This document shows positions 1 through 10,412 of a DNA stretch of 64,000 nt, one piece after another; within the stretch, counting starts at the first letter, position 1, and every line of letters begins with the position of its first letter. Both the position numbers and the translations under genes were made by a program. The DNA lies in the NCBI GenBank assembly GCA_036417435.1, contig JAZAQT010000229.1, forward strand, positions 248,001-312,000, in the 5' to 3' direction. This DNA comes from Inia geoffrensis. Taxonomy: Eukaryota; Chordata; Mammalia; Artiodactyla; Iniidae. Under the pieces are notes generated by a model. That model was not told the DNA's origin. It ran no database searches and worked only from the letters and a program-made list of their open reading frames with translations.

Positions 1-316
1 GTCTCACTTCCCACCGATCCAAAGGGCCGTCCGAAAAAAGTGTAAAATCCAGAGAGGCAGGACAGGCCGTGGAGAACCGGCAGCCTTGTTATGCTGATGG
101 GCGGGATGTAAATTGCCAACAGCCACTCTGGAGAAGTGGATGGTGTTTCCTGGAACAAAGAAAAAACCAAGCTAGAGAGCCTAGGGCATTTCCACTTATG
201 GTGCTATAGATTCGGAAAATTTAAATGAAAAAGACACAGCCACACCAAAGTTTGGGGCTGCTCTGTGTACGGGATCCTTGACTATGGTACAACTTTAATA
301 GCCCAGAAAGAGAAAA

Positions 317-463
317 ATGGATATAGAAGTTGTGGTACATCCCTACAATGGAATATCACTCAACAATGAAATCCATGGCAACACACCAGTAGCAGCATAA
401 TGACAGGATTTAGTTATGATGATTCTAAGTGAAATAAGTCACACAGAAAAAGAAACATCATAA
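317..463 (+). pseudogene. Relic of the L1 ORF2 C-terminus
   Basis: Two blocks in the same frame (317 onward and 416-463) align with the last ~50 codons of mammalian L1 ORF2. They are separated by in-frame taa and tga near 400-405. Identity to the family is by recognition of the protein pattern, not by a search. The relic is present in every monomer, so the L1 capture predates expansion of the array. It encodes no usable protein. Confidence 0.75.
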
Positions 464-815
464 GCTATCACTAATACCGGGAATGTAAACACGGCTACGT
501 GTGAACTGCATTACAAAACACAACAGAGTCTCACATTTACAAAAGAAACTTATGCTTGCTTAAGGGGAAAGGAGAGTGGGGAGGCTGCATAAAACCAGAG
601 GTTCACATTAGGACAGATACCATTCCATAAGCCAAATATATATTAGACAAGACCTACTCCTTGCTCAACCAAATGGACTCAACACCCAGTATTCAAAACC
701 TTGGAATATGCCTGACTATGAAGAAAATTAAAACCCATACATTTATAGGTCTCCATAAGAAAATCATTTGTGTACAGCACCATACAGACAGCAGTGTCAA
801 CAAGCTAAATCTCCT

Positions 816-827
816 TATAAAAATAAA
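816..827 (+). other. TATAAAAA and AATAAA motifs in the L1 tail
   Basis: TATAAAAA at 816-823 overlaps AATAAA at 822-827, just before the A-rich end of the L1 segment. AATAAA is most simply the old L1 polyadenylation signal. The TATA-like string is probably chance within the same A/T-rich tail. It is preserved in nearly all copies at the same offset, so a transcript crossing the array could be cut and polyadenylated once per monomer, but nothing in the sequence shows that this happens. Confidence 0.5.
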
Positions 828-850
828 TTTGAAAAACAAAACACAAGGAC

Positions 851-1626
851 TGTGAAATAGAGAGAAATTCTTAAATAAGTCCTTCAGGGCTTGTGAGGAA
901 TCTTGGATTTACCACCTCTACATCCACAGCTGGGGGAGAGATAAGGCTGGACACTTGGGGCTGATACTATTGGTGAGGGAATGCAGACCCTTTCAAGTAA
1001 TGGTGCATGGTTCCCATTCCACGGGTCCCAAATCTCCACGTTTAAGGGATTTATCCTTCAGCTAAAATATGCATGGAAAACCCAGAATATGGTCCACGAA
1101 GTGATCAGGCATAATTTCTAAAACTCATCGCCATTTTCGCCCCCTGATACTCGAGTTTGCCGTTCCAGATGCGATATTAACATTCTCCCCACTTGGAGAG
1201 TCAGTGCCTTTGACCTCTTGTTTGGCACAGTTTGCAATTTCTGTGGAAGATGAACAGGAATAAGGAGAACCAATGAGCGGCTAACTCGATGTGTTTGGAC
1301 GGGCACATTGAACTCTGATTTCCCTACAGGAAGAAGAATTCACCAAAGGCTCAGCGGGCCATGCCGGAACGAGATTAGGGCCTGAAGCAATTCTTCGGGT
1401 TTGCTTTCATCTCACAAGAAAGCGAGTTGAGAAAAGGAGATCTTTGGCACTGTAACTCACAATCCTGCAGAGTTCCAAATGACCCCTATCATCCAAAAAT
1501 TTATTGAAGGAAGGCTGTGAAGAGGACTTGAACGCGACGCAGAATTGCAGAAAACAGATATCAGGGGGTAGATAAGAATTGCTCTGAAAGCGTAGGAAAA
1601 GAGGCAGCAGTTCGACAGTGATGCAC
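851..1626. repeat. Satellite-specific portion of the monomer (reference copy), origin not recognised
   Basis: This stretch and 1-289 form the non-L1 part. I recognise no gene, SINE, LTR or tRNA in it. It carries ctcgag (XhoI), gaattc (EcoRI) and ctgcag (PstI) sites that recur in most copies. It is CpG-rich for mammalian repeat DNA: nearly all 36 CpGs counted in monomer 1 lie in 1-270 and 1,021-1,690. Minus-strand frames of 62-132 codons cross it in many copies but use different starts and ends and show no protein-like signature. Confidence 0.7.
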
Positions 1627-1698
1627 TTGGCCAAAAAGGGCGTATGCGTTTTTTCCTGAATATATTCAGGAAAAAACGCATACGCCCTTTTTGGCCAA
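1627..1698. repeat. 72-bp perfect palindrome (reference copy)
   Basis: The sequence from ttggcc to ggccaa reads the same on both strands with no spacer; the centre lies between 1662 and 1663 (gaata/tattc). The arms carry runs of five A, three G and six T, then cctgaata. Such a structure can extrude a cruciform in duplex DNA or form a 36-bp hairpin in a transcript or single strand. Symmetry stops sharply at c/c outside 1627 and 1698. Perfect copies are found in monomers 1, 3, 4, 6, 7, 10, 11, 14, 16, 19-21 and 32-36; the others have 1-4 mismatched pairs. Confidence 0.95.
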
Positions 1699-1735
1699 CC
1701 AAGCAAGCCTGCAATGGAAATCTGCCCTACAAGAA

Positions 1736-3471
1736 GTCTCACTTCCCACCGATCCAAAGGGCCGTCCGAAAAAAGTGTAAAATCCAGAGAGGCAGGACAG
1801 GCCATGGAGAACCGGCAGCCTTGTTATGCTGATGGGCGGGATGTAAATTGCCAACAGCCACTCTGGATAAGTGGATGGTGTTTCCTGGAACAAAGAAAAA
1901 ACCAAGCTAGAGAGCCTAGGGCACTTCCACTTATGGTGCTATAGATTCGGAAAATTTAAATGAAAAAGACACAGCCACACCAAAGTTTGGGGCTGCTCTG
2001 TGTACGGGATCCTTGACTATGGTACAATTTTAATAGCCCAGAAAGAGAAAAATGGATATAGAAGTTGTGGTACATCCCTACAATGGAATATCACTCAACA
2101 ATGAAATCAATGGCAACACACCAGTAGCAGCATAATGACAGGATTTAGTTATGATGATTCTAAGTGAAATAAGTCACACAGAAAAAGAAACATCATAAGA
2201 TATCACTAATACCGGGAATGTAAACACGGCTACGTGTGAACTGCATTACAAATCACAACAGAGTCTCACATTTACAAAAGAAACTTATACTTGCTTAAGG
2301 GGAAAGGACAGTGGGGAGGCTGCATAAAACCAGAGGTTCACATTAGGACAGATACCATTCCATAAGCCAAATATATATTAGACAAGACCTACTCCTTCCT
2401 CAACGAAATGGACTCAACACCCAGTATTCAACACCTTGGAATATGCCTGACTATGAAGAAAATAAAAACCCATACATTTATAGGTCTCCATAAGAAAATC
2501 ATTTGTGTACAGCAGCATACACACAGCAGTGTCAATAAGCTAAATCCCCTTATAAAAATAAATTTGAAAAACAAAACACAAGGACTGTGAAATAGAGAGA
2601 AATTCTTAAATAAGTCCTTCAGGGCTTGTGAGGAATCTTGGATTTACCACCTCTACATCCACAGCTGGGGGAGAGATAAGGCTGGACACTTTGGGCTGAT
2701 AGTATTGGTGAGGGAATGCAGACACTTTGAGGTAATGGTGCATGGTTCCCATTCCACGGGTCCCAAATCTCCACGTTTAAGGGATTTATCCTTCAGCTAA
2801 AATATGCATGGAAATCCCAGAATATGGTCCACGAAGTGATCAGGCATAATTTCTAAAACTCATCGCCATTTTCGCCCCCTGGTACTCGAGTTCGCCGTTC
2901 CAGATGCGATATTAACATTCTCCCCACTTGGAGAGTCAGTGCCTTTGACCTCTTGTTTGGCACAGTTTGCAATTTCTGTGGAAGATCAACAGGAATAAGG
3001 AGAACCAATGAGCGGCTAACTCGATGTGTTTGGACGGGCACATTGAACTCTGATTTCCCTACAGGAAGAAGAGTTCACCAAAGGCTCAGCTTGCCATGCC
3101 GGAACGAGATTAGGGTCTGAAGCAATTCTTCGGGTTTTCGGTCAGCTCACAAGAAAGCGAGTTGAGAAAAGGAGATCTTTGGCACTGTAACTCACAATCC
3201 TGCAGAGTTCCAAATGACCCCTATCATCCAAAAATTTATTGAAGGAAGGCTGTGAAGAGGACTTGAACGCGACGCAGAATTGCAGAAAACAGATATCAGG
3301 GGGTAGATAAGAATTGCTCTGAAAGCGTAGGAAAAGAGGCAGCAGTTCGACAGTGATGCAGTTGGCCAAAAAGGGCGTATGCGTTTTTTCCTGAATATGT
3401 TCAGGAAAAAACGCATATGCCCTTTTTGGCGAATCAAGCAAGCCTGCAATGGAAATCCGCACTACAAGGAA
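1736..3471 (+). repeat. Monomer 2 (lineage A, trimer position 2)
   Basis: 1,736 bp. L1 part ~2,025-2,585; palindrome 3,362-3,433 with three mismatched pairs (one near the centre, one in catatgcc, one at the outer end, ggcgaa). Distinctive: gaagatcaac at 2,981 in place of gaagatgaac. Confidence 0.95.
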
Positions 3472-5206
3472 GTCTCACTTCCCACCGATCCAAAGGGCCG
3501 TCCGAAAAAATTGTAAAATCCAGAGAGGCAGGACAGGCAATGGAGAACCGGCAGCCTTGTTATGCTGATGGACCGGATGTAAATTGCCAACATCCACTCT
3601 GGAGAAGTGGATGGTGCTTCCTGGAACAAAAAAAAACGAAGCTAGAGAGCCTAGGGCACTTCCAATAATGGTGCTATAGATTCGGAAAATTTAAATGAAA
3701 AAGATACAGCCACACCAAAGTTTGGGGCTGCTCTGTGTACGGGATCCTTGACTATGGTACAACTTTAATAGCCCAGAAAGAGAAAAAATGGATATAGAAG
3801 TTGTGGTGCATCCCTACAATGGGATATCACTCAACAATGAAATCAATGGCAACAGACCAGTAGCAGCATAATGAGTGGATTTAGTTATAATGATTCTAAG
3901 TGAAATAAGTCACACAGAAAAAGAAACATCATAAGCTATCACTAATACTGGGAATGTAAACACAGCTACGTGTGAACTGCATTACAAAACACAACAGAGT
4001 CTCACATTTACAAAAGAAACTTATGCTTGCTTAAGGGGAAAGGAGAGTGGGGAGGCTGCATAAAACCAGAGGTTGACATTAGGACAGATACCATTCCATA
4101 AGCCAATTATATATTAGACAACACCTACTCCTTGCTCAACCAAATTGACTCTACACCCCAAATTCAAAACCCAGGAATATACCTGAGTATGAAGAAAATT
4201 AAAACCCATACATTTATAGGTCTCCATAAGAAAATCATTTGTGTACAGCAGCATACACACAGCAGTGTCAATAAGATAAATCCTCTTATAAAAATTAATT
4301 TGAAAAAGAAAACACAAGGAATGTCAAATAGAGAGAAATTCTTAAATAAGTCCTTCAGGGCTTGTGAGGAATCTTGGATTTACCACCTCTACATCCACAG
4401 CTGGGGGAGAGATAAGGCTGGACACTTGGGGCTGATACTATTGGTGAGGGAATGCAGACCCTTTGAGGTAATGGTGCATGGTTCCCATTCCACGGGTCCC
4501 AAATCTCCACGTTTAAGGGATTTATCCTTCAGCTAAAATATGCATGGAAAACCCAGAATATGGTCCACGAAGTGACCAGGCGAAATTTTAAAACTCATCG
4601 CCATTTTCGTCCCCTGGTACTCGAGTTCGCCGTTCCAGATGCGATATTAACATTCTCCCCACTTGGAGAGTCAGTGCCTTTGACCTCTTGTTTCGCACAG
4701 TTTGCAATTTCTGTGGAAGGTGAACAGGAATAAGGAGAACGAATGAGCAGCTAACTCGATGTGTTTGGACGGCCACATTGAACTCTGATTTCCCTACAGG
4801 AAGAAGAATTCACCAAAGGCTCAGCGTGCCATGTCGGAACGAGTTTAGGGACTGAAGCAATTCTTCGGGTTTGCGGTCAGCTCACAAAAAAGCGAGTTGA
4901 GAAAAGGAGATTTTTGGCACTGTAACTCACAATCCTGCAGAGTTCCAAATGACCCCTATCATTCAAAAATTTATTGAAGGAAGGCTGTGAAGAGGACTTG
5001 AACGCGACGCAGAATTGCAGAAAACAGATATCAGGGGGTAGATAAGAATTGCTCTGAAAGCGTAGGAAAAGAGGCAGCAGTTCGACAGTGATGCACTTGG
5101 CCAAAAAGGGCGTATGCGTTTTTTCCTGAATATATTCAGGAAAAAACGCATACGCCCTTTTTGGCCAACCAAGCAAGCCTGCAATGGAAATCCGCACTAC
5201 AAGGAA
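3472..5206 (+). repeat. Monomer 3 (lineage B, trimer position 3)
   Basis: 1,735 bp. L1 part ~3,761-4,321; palindrome 5,097-5,168, perfect. It carries lineage B markers: gatacagcc near 3,703, agaaaaaatgg near 3,781, ggtgcatccc, cagcagcata, and aaggaatgtcaaatag near 4,316. The tgtcaaatag form removes a stop present in lineage A, which leaves a non-coding open frame at 4,132-4,536. Confidence 0.95.
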
Positions 5207-6941
5207 GTCTCACTTCCCACCGATCCAAAGGGCCGTCCGAAAAAAGTGTAAAATCCAGAGAGGCAGGACAGGCCGTGGAGAACAGGCAGCCTTGTTATGC
5301 TGATGGGCGGGATGTAAATTGCCAACAGCCACTCTGGAGAAGTGAATGGTGTTTCCTGGAACAAAGAAAAAACCAAGCTAGAGAGCCTAGGGCACTTCCA
5401 CTTATGGTGCTATAGATTCGGAAAATTTAAATGAAAAAGACACAGCCACACCAAAGTTTGGGGCTGCTCTGTGTACGGGATCCTTGACTATGGTACAACT
5501 TTAATAGGCCAGAAAGAGAAAAATGGATATAGAAGTTGTGGTACATCCCTACAATGGAATATCACTCAACAATGAAATCAATGGCAACAGACCAGTAGCA
5601 GCATAATGACAGGATTTAGTTATGATGATTCTAAGTGAACTAAGTCACACAGAAAAAGAAACATCATAAGCTATCACTAATACCGGGAATGTAAACACGG
5701 CTACGTGTGAACTGCATTACAAAACACAACAGAGTCTCACATTTACAAAAGAAACTTATGCTTGCTTAAGGGGAAAGGAGAGTGGGGAGGCTGCATAAAA
5801 CCAGAGGTTCACATTAGGACAGATACCATTCCATAAGCCAAATATATATTAGACAAGACCTACTCCTTGCTCAACCAAATGGACTCAACACCCAGTATTC
5901 AAAACCTTGGAATATGCCTGACTATGAAGAAAATTAAAACCCATACATTTATAGGTCTCCATAAGAAAATCATTTGTGTACAGCACCATACAGACAGCAG
6001 TGTCAACAAGCTAAATCTCCTTATAAAAATAAATTTGAAAAACAAAACACAAGGACTGTGAAATAGAGAGAAATTCTTAAATAAGTCCTTCAGGGCTTGT
6101 GAGGAATCTTGGATTTACCACCTCTACATCCACAGCTGGGGGAGAGATAAGGCTGGACACTTGGGGCTGATACTATTGGTGAGGGAATGCAGACCCTTTC
6201 AAGTAATGGTGCATGGTTCCCATTCCACGGGTCCCAAATCTCCACGTTTAAGGGATTTATCCTTCAGCTAAAATATGCATGGAAAACCCAGAATATGGTC
6301 CACGAAGTGATCAGGCATAATTTCTAAAACTCATCGCCATTTTCGCCCCCTGATACTCGAGTTTGCCGTTCCAGATGCGATATTAACATTCTCCCCACTT
6401 GGAGAGTCAGTGCCTTTGACCTCTTGTTTGGCACAGTTTGCAATTTCTGTGGAAGATGAACAGGAATAAGGAGAACCAATGAGCGGCTAACTCGATGTGT
6501 TTGGACGGGCACATTGAACTCTGATTTCCCTACAGGAAGAAGAATTCACCAAAGGCTCAGCGGGCCATGCCGGAACGAGATTAGGGCCTGAAGCAATTCT
6601 TCGGGTTTGCTTTCATCTCACAAGAAAGCGAGTTGAGAAAAGGAGATCTTTGGCACTGTAACTCACAATCCTGCAGAGTTCCAAATGACCCCTATCATCC
6701 AAAAATTTATTGAAGGAAGGCTGTGAAGAGGACTTGAACGCGACGCAGAATTGCAGAAAACAGATATCAGGGGGTAGATAAGAATTGCTCTGAAAGCGTA
6801 GGAAAAGAGGCAGCAGTTCGACAGTGATGCACTTGGCCAAAAAGGGCGTATGCGTTTTTTCCTGAATATATTCAGGAAAAAACGCATACGCCCTTTTTGG
6901 CCAACCAAGCAAGCCTGCAATGGAAATCTGCCCTACAAGAA
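5207..6941 (+). repeat. Monomer 4 (copy of monomer 1)
   Basis: 1,735 bp. L1 part ~5,496-6,056; palindrome 6,833-6,904, perfect. From 5,641 no difference from monomer 1 was found. Its head instead equals that of monomer 7 (aacaggcag, aagtgaatgg). Confidence 0.95.
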
Positions 6942-8677
6942 GTCTCACTTCCCACCGATCCAAAGGGCCGTCCGAAAAAAGTGTAAAATCCAGAGAGGCA
7001 GGACAGGCCATGGAGAACCGGCAGCCTTGTTATGCTGATGGGCGGGATGTAAATTGCCAACAGCCACTCTGGATAAGTGGATGGTGTTTCCTGGAACAAA
7101 GAAAAAACCAAGCTAGAGAGCCTAGGGCACTTCCACTTATGGTGCTATAGATTCGGAAAATTTAAATGAAAAAGACACAGCCACACCAAAGTTTGGGGCT
7201 GCTCTGTGTACGGGATCCTTGACTATGGTACAATTTTAATAGCCCAGAAAGAGAAAAATGGATATAGAAGTTGTGGTACATCCCTACAATGGAATATCAC
7301 TCAACAATGAAATCAATGGCAACACACCAGTAGCAGCATAATGACAGGATTTAGTTATGATGATTCTAAGTGAAATAAGTCACACAGAAAAAGAAACATC
7401 ATAAGATATCACTAATACCGGGAATGTAAACACGGCTACGTGTGAACTGCATTACAAATCACAACAGAGTCTCACATTTACAAAAGAAACTTATACTTGC
7501 TTAAGGGGAAAGGACAGTGGGGAGGCTGCATAAAACCAGAGGTTCACATTAGGACAGATACCATTCCATAAGCCAAATATATATTAGACAAGACCTACTC
7601 CTTCCTCAACGAAATGGACTCAACACCCAGTATTCAACACCTTGGAATATGCCTGACTATGAAGAAAATAAAAACCCATACATTTATAGGTCTCCATAAG
7701 AAAATCATTTGTGTACAGCAGCATACACACAGCAGTGTCAATAAGCTAAATCCCCTTATAAAAATAAATTTGAAAAACAAAACACAAGGACTGTGAAATA
7801 GAGAGAAATTCTTAAATAAGTCCTTCAGGGCTTGTGAGGAATCTTGGATTTACCACCTCTACATCCACAGCTGGGGGAGAGATAAGGCTGGACACTTTGG
7901 GCTGATAGTATTGGTGAGGGAATGCAGACACTTTGAGGTAATGGTGCATGGTTCCCATTCCACGGGTCCCAAATCTCCACGTTTAAGGGATTTATCCTTC
8001 AGCTAAAATATGCATGGAAATCCCAGAATATGGTCCACGAAGTGATCAGGCATAATTTCTAAAACTCATCGCCATTTTCGCCCCCTGGTACTCGAGTTCG
8101 CCGTTCCAGATGCGATATTAACATTCTCCCCACTTGGAGAGTCAGTGCCTTTGACCTCTTGTTTGGCACAGTTTGCAATTTCTGTGGAAGATCAACAGGA
8201 ATAAGGAGAACCAATGAGCGGCTAACTCGATGTGTTTGGACGGGCACATTGAACTCTGATTTCCCTACAGGAAGAAGAGTTCACCAAAGGCTCAGCTTGC
8301 CATGCCGGAACGAGATTAGGGTCTGAAGCAATTCTTCGGGTTTTCGGTCAGCTCACAAGAAAGCGAGTTGAGAAAAGGAGATCTTTGGCACTGTAACTCA
8401 CAATCCTGCAGAGTTCCAAATGACCCCTATCATCCAAAAATTTATTGAAGGAAGGCTGTGAAGAGGACTTGAACGCGACGCAGAATTGCAGAAAACAGAT
8501 ATCAGGGGGTAGATAAGAATTGCTCTGAAAGCGTAGGAAAAGAGGCAGCAGTTCGACAGTGATGCAGTTGGCCAAAAAGGGCGTATGCGTTTTTTCCTGA
8601 ATATGTTCAGGAAAAAACGCATATGCCCTTTTTGGCGAATCAAGCAAGCCTGCAATGGAAATCCGCACTACAAGGAA
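6942..8677 (+). repeat. Monomer 5 (copy of monomer 2)
   Basis: 1,736 bp. L1 part ~7,231-7,791; palindrome 8,568-8,639 with the same three mismatched pairs as monomer 2. Confidence 0.95.
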
Positions 8678-10412
8678 GTCTCACTTCCCACCGATCCAAA
8701 GGGCCGTCCGAAAAAATTGTAAAATCCAGAGAGGCAGGACAGGCAATGGAGAACCGGCAGCCTTGTTATGCTGATGGACCGGATGTAAATTGCCAACATC
8801 CACTCTGGAGAAGTGGATGGTGCTTCCTGGAACAAAAAAAAACGAAGCTAGAGAGCCTAGGGCACTTCCAATAATGGTGCTATAGATTCGGAAAATTTAA
8901 ATGAAAAAGATACAGCCACACCAAAGTTTGGGGCTGCTCTGTGTACGGGATCCTTGACTATGGTACAACTTTAATAGCCCAGAAAGAGAAAAAATGGATA
9001 TAGAAGTTGTGGTGCATCCCTACAATGGGATATCACTCAACAATGAAATCAATGGCAACAGACCAGTAGCAGCATAATGAGTGGATTTAGTTATAATGAT
9101 TCTAAGTGAAATAAGTCACACAGAAAAAGAAACATCATAAGCTATCACTAATACTGGGAATGTAAACACAGCTACGTGTGAACTGCATTACAAAACACAA
9201 CAGAGTCTCACATTTACAAAAGAAACTTATGCTTGCTTAAGGGGAAAGGAGAGTGGGGAGGCTGCATAAAACCAGAGGTTGACATTAGGACAGATACCAT
9301 TCCATAAGCCAATTATATATTAGACAACACCTACTCCTTGCTCAACCAAATTGACTCTACACCCCAAATTCAAAACCCAGGAATATACCTGAGTATGAAG
9401 AAAATTAAAACCCATACATTTATAGGTCTCCATAAGAAAATCATTTGTGTACAGCAGCATACACACAGCAGTGTCAATAAGATAAATCCTCTTATAAAAA
9501 TTAATTTGAAAAAGAAAACACAAGGAATGTCAAATAGAGAGAAATTCTTAAATAAGTCCTTCAGGGCTTGTGAGGAATCTTGGATTTACCACCTCTACAT
9601 CCACAGCTGGGGGAGAGATAAGGCTGGACACTTGGGGCTGATACTATTGGTGAGGGAATGCAGACCCTTTGAGGTAATGGTGCATGGTTCCCATTCCACG
9701 GGTCCCAAATCTCCACGTTTAAGGGATTTATCCTTCAGCTAAAATATGCATGGAAAACCCAGAATATGGTCCACGAAGTGACCAGGCGAAATTTTAAAAC
9801 TCATCGCCATTTTCGTCCCCTGGTACTCGAGTTCGCCGTTCCAGATGCGATATTAACATTCTCCCCACTTGGAGAGTCAGTGCCTTTGACCTCTTGTTTC
9901 GCACAGTTTGCAATTTCTGTGGAAGGTGAACAGGAATAAGGAGAACGAATGAGCAGCTAACTCGATGTGTTTGGACGGCCACATTGAACTCTGATTTCCC
10001 TACAGGAAGAAGAATTCACCAAAGGCTCAGCGTGCCATGTCGGAACGAGTTTAGGGACTGAAGCAATTCTTCGGGTTTGCGGTCAGCTCACAAAAAAGCG
10101 AGTTGAGAAAAGGAGATTTTTGGCACTGTAACTCACAATCCTGCAGAGTTCCAAATGACCCCTATCATTCAAAAATTTATTGAAGGAAGGCTGTGAAGAG
10201 GACTTGAACGCGACGCAGAATTGCAGAAAACAGATATCAGGGGGTAGATAAGAATTGCTCTGAAAGCGTAGGAAAAGAGGCAGCAGTTCGACAGTGATGC
10301 ACTTGGCCAAAAAGGGCGTATGCGTTTTTTCCTGAATATATTCAGGAAAAAACGCATACGCCCTTTTTGGCCAACCAAGCAAGCCTGCAATGGAAATCCG
10401 CACTACAAGGAA
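8678..10412 (+). repeat. Monomer 6 (copy of monomer 3, lineage B)
   Basis: 1,735 bp. L1 part ~8,967-9,527; palindrome 10,303-10,374, perfect. It has the same lineage B markers as monomer 3, including the open frame at 9,338-9,742. Confidence 0.95.

Larger units (their letters stand above)
290..850 (+). mobile_element. LINE-1 3'-end relic inside the monomer (reference copy, monomer 1)
   Basis: This segment resembles the end of mammalian L1. One reading frame starting at 317 gives MDIEVVVHPYNGISLNNE, close to the conserved ORF2 C-terminal stretch (MD.EDVVH.YNGIL). The same frame after two stops, from 416, gives MMILSEISHTEKETS and a stop at 461-463, matching the final ILSEVSQTEKDK block of ORF2. 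Downstream, gtgtacag near 771, the following diverged 3' UTR and AATAAA at 822-827 before an A-rich stretch (to ~850) match an artiodactyl-type L1 3' UTR and tail. Similarity may extend weakly upstream to ~262. About 20 bp of L1 seems deleted near 308-312. It is dead sequence without reverse transcriptase or endonuclease regions. The same part lies at offset ~290-850 of every monomer; coordinates are given per monomer. Confidence 0.85.
1..1735 (+). repeat. Monomer 1 (lineage A, trimer position 1)
   Basis: 1,735 bp. L1 part ~290-850; palindrome 1,627-1,698, perfect. Distinctive: tttcaagtaa at 991-1,000 where others read tttgaggtaa, and ttgctttcat at 1,401-1,410 where others read ttgcggtcag. 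The first ~434 bp differ from monomer 4 at several sites, but the rest is identical to it. Confidence 0.95.
435..5598 (+). repeat. Trimer higher-order repeat, copy 1
   Basis: This ~5.16-kb block spans parts of monomers 1-4 and recurs at +5,206. Differences bracket it: position 434 is a versus c at 5,640, and 5,599 is c versus a at 10,805. Between these I found none on reading, and every predicted frame in the two copies translates identically. Monomers inside the unit differ from each other at many sites, so the identity is at trimer level. It is either a very recent unequal exchange or an assembly duplication. Confidence 0.9.

Noticed and set aside
1262..1310. Possible CENP-B box (cgggc in gtttggacgggcac, and ttcgggtttgcgg near 1,395)
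   Set aside because: The required TTCG....A..CGGG spacing is not met on either strand at any candidate I checked, including ttcgccgttcc and attcggaaaat.
851..1626. LTR or endogenous retrovirus as the source of the non-L1 part
   Set aside because: No tg...ca ends with a primer-binding site, no polypurine tract and no gag/pol/env-like frame could be seen; origin left open.
1627..1698. Bacterial rho-independent terminator
   Set aside because: There is no U-run directly after a GC-rich stem, and the context is a eukaryotic satellite.
1644..1700. The same peptide, MRFFLNIFRKKRIRPFWP, encoded on both strands
   Set aside because: A trivial result of translating a perfect palindrome in both directions; not evidence of a gene.
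1407..1805. Minus-strand frames of 85-132 codons across the palindrome in almost every monomer
   Set aside because: Many begin at non-ATG codons, the ends vary with single indels, and they overlap frames on the other strand. Conservation is that of the DNA repeat.
4132..4536. 134-codon + strand frame in lineage B monomers (also at 9,338; 44,038; 47,508; 50,980; 54,448; 56,184; 57,917; 59,653; 61,389)
   Set aside because: It starts at TTG within the L1 tail, has no protein-like motif, and is open only because lineage B reads tgtcaaatag instead of a stop. Recurrence reflects repeat copying.
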